From Litorimonas sp964425355 (GTDB lineage: Bacteria > Pseudomonadota > Alphaproteobacteria > Caulobacterales > Maricaulaceae): a stretch of DNA of 64,000 nucleotides. The notes beneath the pieces were generated by a model. The model was not told the origin of the DNA. It made no database searches and was given only the letters and a program-made list of their open reading frames with translations. The stretch lies in the NCBI GenBank assembly GCA_964425355.1, contig CAYRMO010000004.1, forward strand, positions 1-64,000. The letters are read 5' to 3'. Position numbers and translations under genes: made by a program. The stretch's first letter is position 1. Each line of letters starts with the position of its first letter. Shown here one piece after another: positions 17,530-26,118 of the stretch.

Positions 17530-18750
17530 ATGGGAATCGGAACTACACTTCTTGACAAGGTTATGACGCGCTTTGTGTCGACAGGCGCGCTGACTGTTAT
17601 TTCGCCAGATGGTACCTCTAAAACCTATGGTCCTGGCGGTGATCCGTCCGCAACGATCAAAATAAATGACCCTGCTTTGCCTTTAGCTTTGGTGAAAAAG
17701 CCCGAGTTGATTGCCGGCGAAGCCTATATGGATGGAAGGCTAGAGGTTGTAGATTGTACGATCCGGGATTTCTTGAATGTTTTTGCACATAACCGGGATG
17801 GTTTGCGTAAGGGTCCAATCCGTTCAAAAGTAAAGGCCTGGCAGAAAAAGATCAGGCGTTGGCACCAACGAAATCCCCGCTCTGCGAGTTCCGAGAACGT
17901 AAAAGCGCATTACGACATTTCAAATGAGCTTTACCGCATGTTCTTGGATGAGGATATGCAATATAGTTGTGCCTATTGGCCATCACTCGATATTACACTT
18001 GAAGAGGCACAACTCGCCAAAAAGCGCCACATTGCGGCGAAACTGGATTTGAAACCAGGACACCGTGTCCTTGATATTGGCTGCGGTTGGGGCGGAATGG
18101 CGATCCATCTGGCCAAAGAACATGGGGTCAATGTCGTTGGCGTGACGCTGTCTACCCAGCAACATGAATTGGGCGTTGAGCGGGTAAAAGCAGCAGGGTT
18201 AGAAGATCTCGTTGATATCAGATTACAAGATTACCGGGATGTCGAAGGTCCGTTTGACCGTATTGTCTCCGTCGGCATGTTTGAACATGTCGGTATCGGG
18301 CATTTTGCCGAATATTTTAACGCAATTCGTGAATTGATGACCGATGAAGGCGTTGCCCTGATTCACTCAATTGGCAGAAAAGGTGGACCCAGCACGACGG
18401 GAGCCTGGATCCGGAAATATATCTTCCCCGGGGGATATTCTCCGGCTTTGTCCGAAACCTTTGCCGAAATTGAAAAGGCGGGTCTATGGGTGACCGATTG
18501 TGAAATCTTAAGGCTTCACTATGGTTATACGCTGGCTGAGTGGAACAAACGTTGCCAGGCACAAAAATCCGAAATTATAGAAATGATGGGCGATGAATTC
18601 TTCCGCATGTGGGAGTTCTACCTCGCCATATCTGAATTATCCTTTTTTGAAGGCAAACATATGAATTTCCAGCTTCAACTTACGAATAATGTTCATGCAT
18701 TACCTGTGACGCGGGATTACATGGTGGACGAAGAACGCGCGGTTAGCTAA
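17530..18750 (+). CDS. cfa: Cyclopropane-fatty-acyl-phospholipid synthase family methyltransferase
   Basis: The protein has 406 residues. A ~115-residue N-terminal lipid-binding domain (ISPDGTSKTYGPGG, LALVKKPELIAGEAYMDG) precedes the SAM methyltransferase domain with VLDIGCGWGGMAIHLA near 182 and the Cfa-type motifs HYDISNELYRMFLDEDMQYSCAYW and FEHVGIGHFAEYF. These enzymes add a methylene bridge to unsaturated acyl chains of membrane lipids. It lies inside the sphingolipid operon, 60 bp after the nucleotidyltransferase gene and 11 bp before the hydroxylase gene, so sphingolipid chains are a possible substrate; normal phospholipids are equally possible. Confidence 0.85.
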   Translation: MGIGTTLLDKVMTRFVSTGALTVISPDGTSKTYGPGGDPSATIKINDPALPLALVKKPELIAGEAYMDGRLEVVDCTIRDFLNVFAHNRDGLRKGPIRSKVKAWQKKIRRWHQRNPRSASSENVKAHYDISNELYRMFLDEDMQYSCAYWPSLDITLEEAQLAKKRHIAAKLDLKPGHRVLDIGCGWGGMAIHLAKEHGVNVVGVTLSTQQHELGVERVKAAGLEDLVDIRLQDYRDVEGPFDRIVSVGMFEHVGIGHFAEYFNAIRELMTDEGVALIHSIGRKGGPSTTGAWIRKYIFPGGYSPALSETFAEIEKAGLWVTDCEILRLHYGYTLAEWNKRCQAQKSEIIEMMGDEFFRMWEFYLAISELSFFEGKHMNFQLQLTNNVHALPVTRDYMVDEERAVS

Positions 18751-18761
18751 GGGGCCGCAAT

Positions 18762-19574
18762 ATGGCCAGTGATGTCGAAAAACCCAAACGTCTCAATAAC
18801 CCAAGACGTGCATTTGTAAAACGAAACGGGAAGAAGCTTGTCCGTAAGATTGCAAAATATCAGAGTGGTCAGTCGAAAGTCCCTGACACGCCAAAAATTG
18901 GCAATGCACATTTCCCATTTTTAACGGCGTTTACCGATAATTGGGAGGATATTCAGACTGAAGCCCGCGAGGTGCTGAAGTTCCGCGATGCTATTCCAAC
19001 GTTTCACGAAGTTTCTCCGGACCAGTACCGCCTTTCCACTGAGAATAACTGGAAAACCTTTGTGCTCTTTGGCTTTGGACAGCGCCTCGAAAAAAATGCG
19101 GCATTGGCGCCAAAAACATCTAAAATTCTTGAAAAAGTTCCTAACCTGCAGACGGCAATGTTTTCAATCCTTGCGCCTGGATATCATATTCCGGCGCATA
19201 AGGGCGTGACAAAGGGAATTTTGCGGTCTCATTTGGGGCTTATTATTCCCAAAGATCGTGAAAAATGCCGAATTCGTGTAGATGATACGATCACACCCTG
19301 GAAAGCAGGCGAAATCTTTGTCTTTGATGATACATATGAGCATGAAGTCTGGAATGATACAGATGAAGAGCGCGTTATTCTTCTGTTTGATTTTGATAGG
19401 CCAATGAAACTTGGTGGTCGCGTCCTAAACAAAACCTTTCTGAATATTATGAAGCTAACGGCGTTTTATCAGGACCCGAAAAAGAACCTCCAAACGGCAG
19501 AAGATCGCTTAGAAGCTGCGATCCGGCAGGCCGACGCCAATATGGAGGCGATGAGCGATCCGGCGGGTAACTAA
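18762..19574 (+). CDS. Aspartyl/asparaginyl beta-hydroxylase family dioxygenase (LpxO-like)
   Basis: The protein has 270 residues. The AspH-type 2-oxoglutarate and iron dioxygenase core spans about 120-220: YHIPAHKGVTKGILRSHLGL with His157 and FDDTYEHEVWN with His194 are the expected iron ligands, and the helix-rich N-terminus is short and basic. In enterobacteria the related LpxO hydroxylates the 3' secondary acyl chain of lipid A. Here it is the last gene of the operon that starts with DUF2141 and ceramide synthase, so 2-hydroxylation of a ceramide acyl chain is a reasonable hypothesis. No N-terminal membrane helix is evident, unlike LpxO. Confidence 0.78.
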   Translation: MASDVEKPKRLNNPRRAFVKRNGKKLVRKIAKYQSGQSKVPDTPKIGNAHFPFLTAFTDNWEDIQTEAREVLKFRDAIPTFHEVSPDQYRLSTENNWKTFVLFGFGQRLEKNAALAPKTSKILEKVPNLQTAMFSILAPGYHIPAHKGVTKGILRSHLGLIIPKDREKCRIRVDDTITPWKAGEIFVFDDTYEHEVWNDTDEERVILLFDFDRPMKLGGRVLNKTFLNIMKLTAFYQDPKKNLQTAEDRLEAAIRQADANMEAMSDPAGN

Positions 19575-19960
19575 ATTGAATCGCAAGTCCAAAAGACTGG
19601 GTCGCTAATTTCGCAGAAACGCTTCAATCTACACGTGTATTTTTGGCGATAATAACCCCAGTTTCCTTAAAATCGCCCAAAGAATTTCAAGAGGCGTTAA
19701 GAATTGGCAAATTTTGGAAATTTTTTGCCTAACTTCACTGTTTAGGGCTTGGCTTTTGAAATTGTTGAGGCTATCTCCCGCGCCAGTCAGTGCAGGTCTA
19801 TAATTACATTTTAGGCTCGGCCAAGATTACCAAAGATTAAATGACAAATTCTTGATTTGGGTTGAAACAGATTAAGTCGTTCTTAGATGTTTGGTTAAGG
19901 GATTAAAATTTTGCGTTGCTTTGCTTTGCATGGCTACGAAACAATATGAAGGACCTTGTT
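19575..19960 (+). other. 386-bp intergenic region after the sphingolipid operon
   Basis: No gene is seen. A weak inverted pair (GGCAAA/TTTTGCC around 19708-19735) could end the upstream operon. A near-match to the CtrA box, TTAA-N7-TTAG, lies at 19872-19886, about 75 bp before the start of the small protein gene. Both are suggestive only. Confidence 0.35.
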
Positions 19961-20161
19961 ATGAAAGGTGATTATTGCACGCGCGAAGGCGCGGAACGCT
20001 TGAAAGAGCAAATTGAAGCTTACTGGGCTGAGCGTGGACATGAGGTTCGTGTTAGCCTCGTTCAAGGTGGTTTTTTGGCTTCCATGCGCTCTGCACGTAC
20101 TGACGTACGTTCAAACCTCGTAAATGGTGTTCCTGTCAAATCTACTGAGAGCTTTGGTTAA
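19961..20161 (+). CDS. Small conserved alphaproteobacterial protein, unknown function
   Basis: The 66-residue product contains the pattern EGAERLKEQIEAYWAERGHEVRV followed by VRSNLVNGVPV near the end, which I know from many small uncharacterised proteins of alphaproteobacteria. It probably forms an alpha-beta fold; no cysteine cluster beyond Cys6 and no signal peptide. ATG 19961 is preferred because GAAGGA lies 7 bp upstream; in-frame TTG 19916 and ATG 19946 lack a ribosome-binding site. It converges on gph with 8 bp between stops. Confidence 0.7.
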   Translation: MKGDYCTREGAERLKEQIEAYWAERGHEVRVSLVQGGFLASMRSARTDVRSNLVNGVPVKSTESFG

Positions 20162-20169
20162 AAACTATT

Positions 20170-20880
20170 CTAGGTATTCGCTTTATAGCGAGCCAAAAGG
20201 GTCGGCACGATATCGCGGAAATGCGATAGGCGTGAACCGGCCCTTAATTTTATCTGTGGTTTCGGTGTGTAACCATAAGTCATCAATATCGAACACACAT
20301 TGGCATTATGGGCCGCGCGCATATCCGGCCAACTATCGCCGACCATCACAATGCGATCTGTTTGCCGATGTCCGACGGCCTTGAAAATATGATCTGGACT
20401 GGGCTTGTATCGGGCCACGTCATCACTTCCGACGATGCGAATAAAATGATGATCCAGGTTAAGTTTGCGCATGAGCGGTCTGGCAAGCCAACCTGGTTTA
20501 TTTGTGCAAACAGATAGTTCGGCTCCCAGATTACGTAAGTCTACCAAGGTATTTTCAACCTGTGGAAACGGTAAAGACAAGTGATCAATCGTCTCGGCAT
20601 AGAGGTCTAAAAAATGTGCTTGCAATGCGTCTAGCTCTGATTTTGACACCTTATCATCCGCTGCATTAAGGGCGGTCAGTATCATTCGGCGTGATCCATA
20701 GCCGACCTGAGCGCGTGCGAGCTTGTAATTTACAGGGTCATGTCCGCGGGTTGCGATGACGGCATTGGTGACTCGTACCAGATCAGGCGCCGTGTCGACT
20801 AGGGTCCCATCCAGATCAAATGCAATCGAAACACCTTCGAGGCCGGAATGGGCGCGCGGTTTATATGCGAATTTCTGCAT
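20170..20880 (-). CDS. gph: HAD-family phosphoglycolate phosphatase-like hydrolase
   Basis: The protein has 236 residues. FDLDGTLVDTAPDLVRV near residue 20 is the DxDxT nucleophile motif followed by the TAPDL of Gph-type enzymes. A four-helix cap follows, then LSVCTNKPGW (motif II), Lys near 163 (ARYKPSPDH) and IVMVGDSWPDMRAA near 195. Phosphoglycolate phosphatases salvage 2-phosphoglycolate from DNA repair or oxygenase activity. It is divergent from glmU. The family is firm; the exact substrate less so. Confidence 0.82.
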   Translation of the reverse strand: MQKFAYKPRAHSGLEGVSIAFDLDGTLVDTAPDLVRVTNAVIATRGHDPVNYKLARAQVGYGSRRMILTALNAADDKVSKSELDALQAHFLDLYAETIDHLSLPFPQVENTLVDLRNLGAELSVCTNKPGWLARPLMRKLNLDHHFIRIVGSDDVARYKPSPDHIFKAVGHRQTDRIVMVGDSWPDMRAAHNANVCSILMTYGYTPKPQIKLRAGSRLSHFRDIVPTLLARYKANT

Positions 20881-20956
20881 TAAAATCTTCGATTCTCCGT
20901 GCGATTTGTGCCTCTATGCGCTAACCCCGTTTTTGAATCAGGACAAGATAAGACCT

Positions 20957-22309
20957 ATGACAAAAGCTATCCAACGTGCCGCCATAATTCTTGCTGCAGG
21001 CAAAAGCACAAGAATGAAGTCCGGGATGTCTAAAGTTTTACACCCCGTAGGTGGCCGCCCCATGATTGAATGGGTCACGACATTGGCCAGAGATGCAGGG
21101 ATTGAACGGATCGTCTGCGTCGTAGGCGAGGGGAATGCTGACGTAAGAGCAGCAGCGGAGGCGCTTGGCCTTGATATAGCTATTCAGGAACCCCAACAAG
21201 GCACAGGTCATGCTGTGCAATGTGCCAAACCCGCCTTGAAGGGTTTTGACGGGCAAATTGTTGTCCTTTATGCTGATACACCGCTCATCGGGGTCGAGAC
21301 GTTGGAAAATGTCTTCGGCGCTTTTGAAAGCCATGACCTCGCTGTACTTGGTTTTGAGCCTGAAGATCCGGCGGCTTATGGACGCTTGGTCACCAAAGGA
21401 GATGAGCTTCACGCGATTGTGGAAGCCAAAGAGGCGAGCCCTGAACAATTAGCAATTAGCTTGTGCAATTCAGGGGTTTTGGCCGCGCAAGCCTTAGATC
21501 TTTTTAGAGCCTGTGATCGTGTTAAGAATGATAATATTAAGGGCGAATATTACCTTACGGATATTGTCGAAATTTTGCGCGGAGATGGAAAATCGGCGAC
21601 CGTTATAAAAGCATCCGAGACCGAGGTTCTGGGGGTGAATGATCGGTCGGATTTGGCACGGGCAGAACGCGCCTTTCAAAACGGGATGCGAAATTCTGCT
21701 ATGAAAAAGGGTGTTTCGCTGAAACATCCTGATAGCGTTTATTTTTCTTATGACACAGAAATTGAACCTGATGTTTCGATTGACGCGAATGTTGTATTTG
21801 GGCCGGGCGTGAAAATTAGGACGGGTACGTTGATCAATGCTTTCTGTCATATTGAAGGCGCGGAGATAGGTCAGAATGCTCAAATTGGACCTTTTGCTAG
21901 GTTGCGCCCCGGGACAAAATTGTCTGAAAGCACAAAGGTTGGAAACTTCGTTGAGACGAAAAAGGCAATTGTTGGAAAAGGCAGTAAAATCAATCATCTG
22001 TCCTATATTGGTGATGCAAAATTAGGTGAAAATGTGAATGTGGGCGCCGGAACAATTACCTGTAATTATGATGGTTTTAACAAGCATCAAACCACGATCG
22101 AGGATGGAGCCTTTATTGGCTCCAACAGCGCGTTAGTCGCCCCCGTAACCATTGGGTCTGGGGCATTTTTAGGGAGTGGCGGTGTCATCACAGAGAATGT
22201 TCCCGAAGACGCTTTGGCCCTTGCCAGGGCCAAGCAAGTCAATAAAATCGGCTGGGGCGCGCGTTTCAGATCTGTTCAAGAAAAACTAAAAGCAAAGAAG
22301 CAATCATGA
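20957..22309 (+). CDS. glmU: Bifunctional GlmU (GlcNAc-1-P uridyltransferase / GlcN-1-P acetyltransferase)
   Basis: The protein has 450 residues from ATG 20957; the frame is open upstream but that part overlaps gph and has no family sequence. The N-terminal uridyltransferase shows AIILAAGKSTRMKSGMSKVLHPVGGRP. The C-terminal half is a left-handed beta-helix of hexapeptide repeats (ending GSGAFLGSGGVI) with the acetyltransferase signature NFVETKKAIVGKGSKINHLSYIGDA. It makes UDP-GlcNAc for peptidoglycan and LPS. The stop overlaps the rpiA start (ATGA), so the two are coupled. Confidence 0.95.
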   Translation: MTKAIQRAAIILAAGKSTRMKSGMSKVLHPVGGRPMIEWVTTLARDAGIERIVCVVGEGNADVRAAAEALGLDIAIQEPQQGTGHAVQCAKPALKGFDGQIVVLYADTPLIGVETLENVFGAFESHDLAVLGFEPEDPAAYGRLVTKGDELHAIVEAKEASPEQLAISLCNSGVLAAQALDLFRACDRVKNDNIKGEYYLTDIVEILRGDGKSATVIKASETEVLGVNDRSDLARAERAFQNGMRNSAMKKGVSLKHPDSVYFSYDTEIEPDVSIDANVVFGPGVKIRTGTLINAFCHIEGAEIGQNAQIGPFARLRPGTKLSESTKVGNFVETKKAIVGKGSKINHLSYIGDAKLGENVNVGAGTITCNYDGFNKHQTTIEDGAFIGSNSALVAPVTIGSGAFLGSGGVITENVPEDALALARAKQVNKIGWGARFRSVQEKLKAKKQS

Positions 22310-23010
22310 CCGTCGCAAAAGAAAATGCTGCGCTAGCGGCTCTTGAATATGTCGAGAGCGGGATGGTGCTTGGTCTTGGGTCTGGATCGACTGCAGAAAT
22401 TTTTATTGATGCGCTTGGGGAAAGAATTGCAGGTGGCCTCAAGATAGTCGGAATTCCAACCTCCAAGCGTACAGCGGACTGCGCAAATGAGGCAGGCGTG
22501 CCATTGATTGAGCCAGATAAAGTCGACCGGATTAATTTGACGGTTGATGGAGCGGATGAGGTGGATCCGGCGTTTCAACTGATAAAAGGCGGTGGGGCCT
22601 GTCTTTTACGCGAAAAGATAATTGCTCACGCATCAGACCGCATGGTCGTTATTGTTGATGACAATAAAATGGTGGATGTTCTGGGAGCATTCCCGCTGCC
22701 TATAGAAGTTGATCCATTTGGTATGGCCTTAACGGCAGAGCAGGTATTTGATGCACTCACAGCGACAGGCTGTCAGGAGGCGCAAACTATACTGCGTCAG
22801 TTAAAAGACGGGTCTGGGCCACTGATTACGGATGGAGGCAATTATATTTTGGATAGTAAGTGTCGTAAAATTCCAAACCCACTTGAAACTGCAATGGCGC
22901 TAAGTCAGATTCCGGGCGTTATGGAGCATGGCTTATTTATCGATCTGGCTGATGTTGTCATCGTCGGAGAGACTGACCAGGCGCGAGTCATGGAACTGAA
23001 ACGAGAATGA
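22306..23010 (+). CDS. rpiA: Ribose-5-phosphate isomerase A
   Basis: The protein has 234 residues. LGLGSGSTAEIFIDAL, TVDGADEVD and IKGGGACLLREKI are the three conserved RpiA motifs, the last two with the catalytic Asp and Glu/Lys region. It interconverts ribose-5-phosphate and ribulose-5-phosphate in the pentose phosphate pathway. Coupled to glmU by a 4-bp overlap; gor follows 57 bp later on the same strand. Confidence 0.95.
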   Translation: MTVAKENAALAALEYVESGMVLGLGSGSTAEIFIDALGERIAGGLKIVGIPTSKRTADCANEAGVPLIEPDKVDRINLTVDGADEVDPAFQLIKGGGACLLREKIIAHASDRMVVIVDDNKMVDVLGAFPLPIEVDPFGMALTAEQVFDALTATGCQEAQTILRQLKDGSGPLITDGGNYILDSKCRKIPNPLETAMALSQIPGVMEHGLFIDLADVVIVGETDQARVMELKRE

Positions 23011-23067
23011 TCATTTTCGGCTACGCCGCTTATCACTTTGAGACAAACGAATAGATTTGGTTAAATT

Positions 23068-24420
23068 ATGACAGACAGTAAATTCGATTTCGACCTTTTT
23101 GTTATTGGGGCCGGGTCTGGCGGTGTTAGGTCGGCGCGCTTGGCTGCACAGTTAGGTAAGCGTGTCGGTGTTGCAGAAGAAAGCTTACCAGGCGGTACAT
23201 GCGTGGTCCGAGGGTGTGTGCCTAAGAAATTCCTCGTTTACGGCGCTGAATATGGAGCGAGCTTCAAGAAGACGGCAGGCTATGGATGGTCCGCGGATAA
23301 TGTTTCTCTTGATTGGCCTGTCCTAAGAGAGGCTATTCAAAGTGAAGTTAACCGCCTGTCAGGGATATATGCAAATATTCTAGATAAAAATGGAGCGGAG
23401 CTCTTTCGCGAACGCGCCGTGTTTATTGACGTTCATACCGTCAAGCTAATGACCTCTGGCAAGCTGATTACGGCTGAAACAATCTTAATTGCAGTTGGTG
23501 GGCGACCTTGGTCACCTGAAATCAAGGGGATTGAACACGCGATTGTATCAGATGATGCCTTTACCTTGGATCAACTCCCCGAGCGCGCGCTGATCATCGG
23601 TGGCGGATATATTGCCTGCGAATTTGCGGGCATATTTGCCGGTCTCGGCGTTAAGACTGTCCAAGCCTATCGGGGCGACAGATTGCTAAATGGGTTTGAT
23701 GACGATGTTCGGGAAAAACTCACGCTTGTTCAGGAAAACAACGGAATTGACGTTAAATTCAATGTGACGCCGACAGAAATAAAAGCCACCTCGGGCGGCT
23801 ATATTGTGACTTTTGATGATGGGTCGAAAATCGGGACCGACCTCGTGTTTATGGCCACCGGTCGGAAACCTCATACACACGGTTTGGGGCTTGAGGCGGC
23901 AGGGATTGACATAGACAGACATGGTGCGGTCAAAGTTGATGAATTTTCTAAGACGAGCGCTGACAATGTTTACGCCGTGGGTGATGTGACAAACCGTGTA
24001 AATTTGACACCTGTGGCTATTCGCGAAGGAGTCGCCTTTATTGAGACGTGCTTTAAGGATAATCCAACGGCTTATGATCATAGCCAAATTGCGAGTGCCG
24101 TCTTTACAAGGCCACCTGTTGGCACAGTTGGCCTCACTGAGGCTCAGGCACGAGAGACTTATGGGAAAAATATTAAAGTCTATACCACTGACTTCAGGCC
24201 GATGAAAAATGCTCTATCTGGAGACCCGCAACGCGTCTTCATGAAGCTTATAACACAAGGTAAAAAAGAGACGGTTATTGGCATTCATATGATGGGTGAT
24301 CATTCAGGAGAACTTATTCAGGTCCTTGGAATATGCGTAAAAGCCGGTCTCACAAAGTCAGATTTTGACGCGACTTGTGCTGTCCACCCTACGATTGCCG
24401 AGGAAATTGTCACGCTTTAG
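23068..24420 (+). CDS. gor: Glutathione-disulfide reductase
   Basis: The protein has 450 residues, a class I pyridine nucleotide-disulfide oxidoreductase. FVIGAGSGGVRSAR binds FAD, the redox pair is Cys45 and Cys50 in GGTCVVRGCVPKK, the NADPH motif is ALIIGGGYIACEFA, and the C-terminal CAVHPTIAEE holds the catalytic His-Glu. SGGVRSAR and the end of the active-site loop match glutathione reductases better than lipoamide dehydrogenases. It keeps glutathione reduced, in line with the monothiol glutaredoxin encoded later in the window. Confidence 0.92.
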   Translation: MTDSKFDFDLFVIGAGSGGVRSARLAAQLGKRVGVAEESLPGGTCVVRGCVPKKFLVYGAEYGASFKKTAGYGWSADNVSLDWPVLREAIQSEVNRLSGIYANILDKNGAELFRERAVFIDVHTVKLMTSGKLITAETILIAVGGRPWSPEIKGIEHAIVSDDAFTLDQLPERALIIGGGYIACEFAGIFAGLGVKTVQAYRGDRLLNGFDDDVREKLTLVQENNGIDVKFNVTPTEIKATSGGYIVTFDDGSKIGTDLVFMATGRKPHTHGLGLEAAGIDIDRHGAVKVDEFSKTSADNVYAVGDVTNRVNLTPVAIREGVAFIETCFKDNPTAYDHSQIASAVFTRPPVGTVGLTEAQARETYGKNIKVYTTDFRPMKNALSGDPQRVFMKLITQGKKETVIGIHMMGDHSGELIQVLGICVKAGLTKSDFDATCAVHPTIAEEIVTL

Positions 24421-24550
24421 TCCTTTAGATAGGTCATTTCGCTAAAAATAATCGAAAAAAGAGCCGTTCATCTGAAATGAAGGCTAGGCAAAATTTGCCT
24501 CATTCGCTAATGGAGCTAGTCGAACGCGCAAGATTTTCGCGTAAACAGGA

Positions 24551-25939
24551 ATGTCAAAGATGAAAAAATGGACCCCATCAAGCTGGCGTAGGAAACCTGC
24601 CAAACATATTCCGGAGGATTATCCGGATTTGGAAAAACTGGCCGATGTTGAAACGACACTCAAAGGCTACCCTCCACTTGTCTTTGCGGGTGAGGCGCGC
24701 AGGTTAAAAGACCGTCTCGGTGATGTTGCAATGGGTAAGGCCTTTTTATTGCAAGGCGGCGATTGCGCGGAGAGCTTCAAAGAGTTTCATCCTGATAACC
24801 TCAGAGATATGTTCCGTGTCATGATGCAAATGGCCGTTGTTTTGACCTATGGGGCAGGGCAACCCGTTATTAAGGTTGGTCGAATTGCCGGGCAATTTGG
24901 CAAGCCTCGCAGCTCACCCGTTGAAGTCAGAGATGGTGTCGAACTCCCGTCTTATCGCGGTGACAATATCAACGCTATGGCATTTGATCCAAAGTCACGC
25001 ATGCCAGATCCAGAGCGTCTCTTGAAAGCTTATGGGCAGTCAGCTTCGACCTTGAATTTGTTGCGGGCTTTCTCAACTGGGGGCTATGCTAATCTTCGTA
25101 ATATCCATAAATGGACATTGGGATTTGTCGGCGAGTCTGAACAAACGCGTAAATATAAGGAATTATGCGAAAAGATTGAAGACGCGCTCGATTTTATGGA
25201 AGCCTGTGGCGTAACGCCTGAGTCAACACCTCAAATGGCGTCTACAGACTATTATACGTCTCATGAAGGGCTATTGCTCGGATATGAAGAGGCCATGACC
25301 CGTATAGATAGTACGACGGGCCGCTGGTATGACACCTCCGCTCATATGCTCTGGATCGGCAATCGGACACGTCAATTAGATCATGCACATGTCGAATTTA
25401 TGCGTGGGATCGAAAACCCGATTGCAATGAAAATTGGGGAAGGGCTTGAAGCCGATGAATTACTGCGCCTTCTAAATGTATTAAATCCGGACAATGTTCC
25501 AGGCCGGATGACCCTGATTGCACGTTATGGCCATGACAAGGTGGCCAAAGGCTTACCCATATTAGCACGCGCGATTAAACAAGCCGGGCGTCATGTTGTG
25601 TGGTCTTGCGATCCGATGCATGGAAACACAATCAAAACGGATAGCGGATATAAAACGCGACCCTTTGATTATATCCTGACCGAAGTGCGGCAATTCATGC
25701 AGGTCCTACATAGTGAAAATTGCTGGCCTGGCGGGGTGCATTTCGAAATGACAGGGCAAAATGTGACAGAGTGTCTAGGCGGATCGGCCATGGCGGTAAG
25801 AGAAGAAGATTTGTCTTCGCGCTATCATACACATTGCGATCCCCGTCTGAATGCTAATCAGGCCCTAGAACTGGCGTTTTTAATTGCTGAAGAGTTAGGC
25901 TCTTACCGTCGGGAAGAGGGCGCCAGATTGGCAGGCTAG
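24551..25939 (+). CDS. Class II 3-deoxy-7-phosphoheptulonate (DAHP) synthase
   Basis: The protein has 462 residues, the length of plant-type (class II) DAHP synthases. Class signatures seen: SSWRRKPAKHIPEDYP at the N-terminus, FLLQGGDCAESF near 75, VIKVGRIAGQFGKPRS near 110, HWVWSCDPMHGN-type motif (HVVWSCDPMHGN) near 350 and GGVHFEMTGQNVTECLGG near 400. It catalyses the first step of the shikimate pathway from PEP and erythrose-4-phosphate. It stands alone, followed by a strong bidirectional terminator. Confidence 0.94.
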   Translation: MSKMKKWTPSSWRRKPAKHIPEDYPDLEKLADVETTLKGYPPLVFAGEARRLKDRLGDVAMGKAFLLQGGDCAESFKEFHPDNLRDMFRVMMQMAVVLTYGAGQPVIKVGRIAGQFGKPRSSPVEVRDGVELPSYRGDNINAMAFDPKSRMPDPERLLKAYGQSASTLNLLRAFSTGGYANLRNIHKWTLGFVGESEQTRKYKELCEKIEDALDFMEACGVTPESTPQMASTDYYTSHEGLLLGYEEAMTRIDSTTGRWYDTSAHMLWIGNRTRQLDHAHVEFMRGIENPIAMKIGEGLEADELLRLLNVLNPDNVPGRMTLIARYGHDKVAKGLPILARAIKQAGRHVVWSCDPMHGNTIKTDSGYKTRPFDYILTEVRQFMQVLHSENCWPGGVHFEMTGQNVTECLGGSAMAVREEDLSSRYHTHCDPRLNANQALELAFLIAEELGSYRREEGARLAG

Positions 25940-26028
25940 ACGGTTAGTCTAACTATACCAGAACTAAATGGGCCTTGTTGAAGGTCATCAGATATTGTCT
26001 GCGTTTCAATATTTTCTAAACTCCAAAT

Positions 26029-26063
26029 AAAAAAGGTGGCTACAATTTGTAGCCACCTTTTTT
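26029..26063 (+). terminator. Bidirectional rho-independent terminator
   Basis: A long near-perfect hairpin (arms about 26029-26045 and 26047-26063, core AGGTGGCTACAA) is flanked by A-tract on the left and T-tract on the right. It would stop the DAHP synthase transcript on the plus strand and the autotransporter transcript (stop codon at 26119) on the minus strand. Confidence 0.85.
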
Positions 26064-26118
26064 ATTCTGGTATGAGTGACCTTCTTGATCACCCATATTT
26101 TTTAATGGGTTCAATAAC

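Noticed and set aside
21494..21997. 167-codon minus-strand frame inside glmU
   Set aside because: Antisense to a strongly conserved gene; no features of its own.
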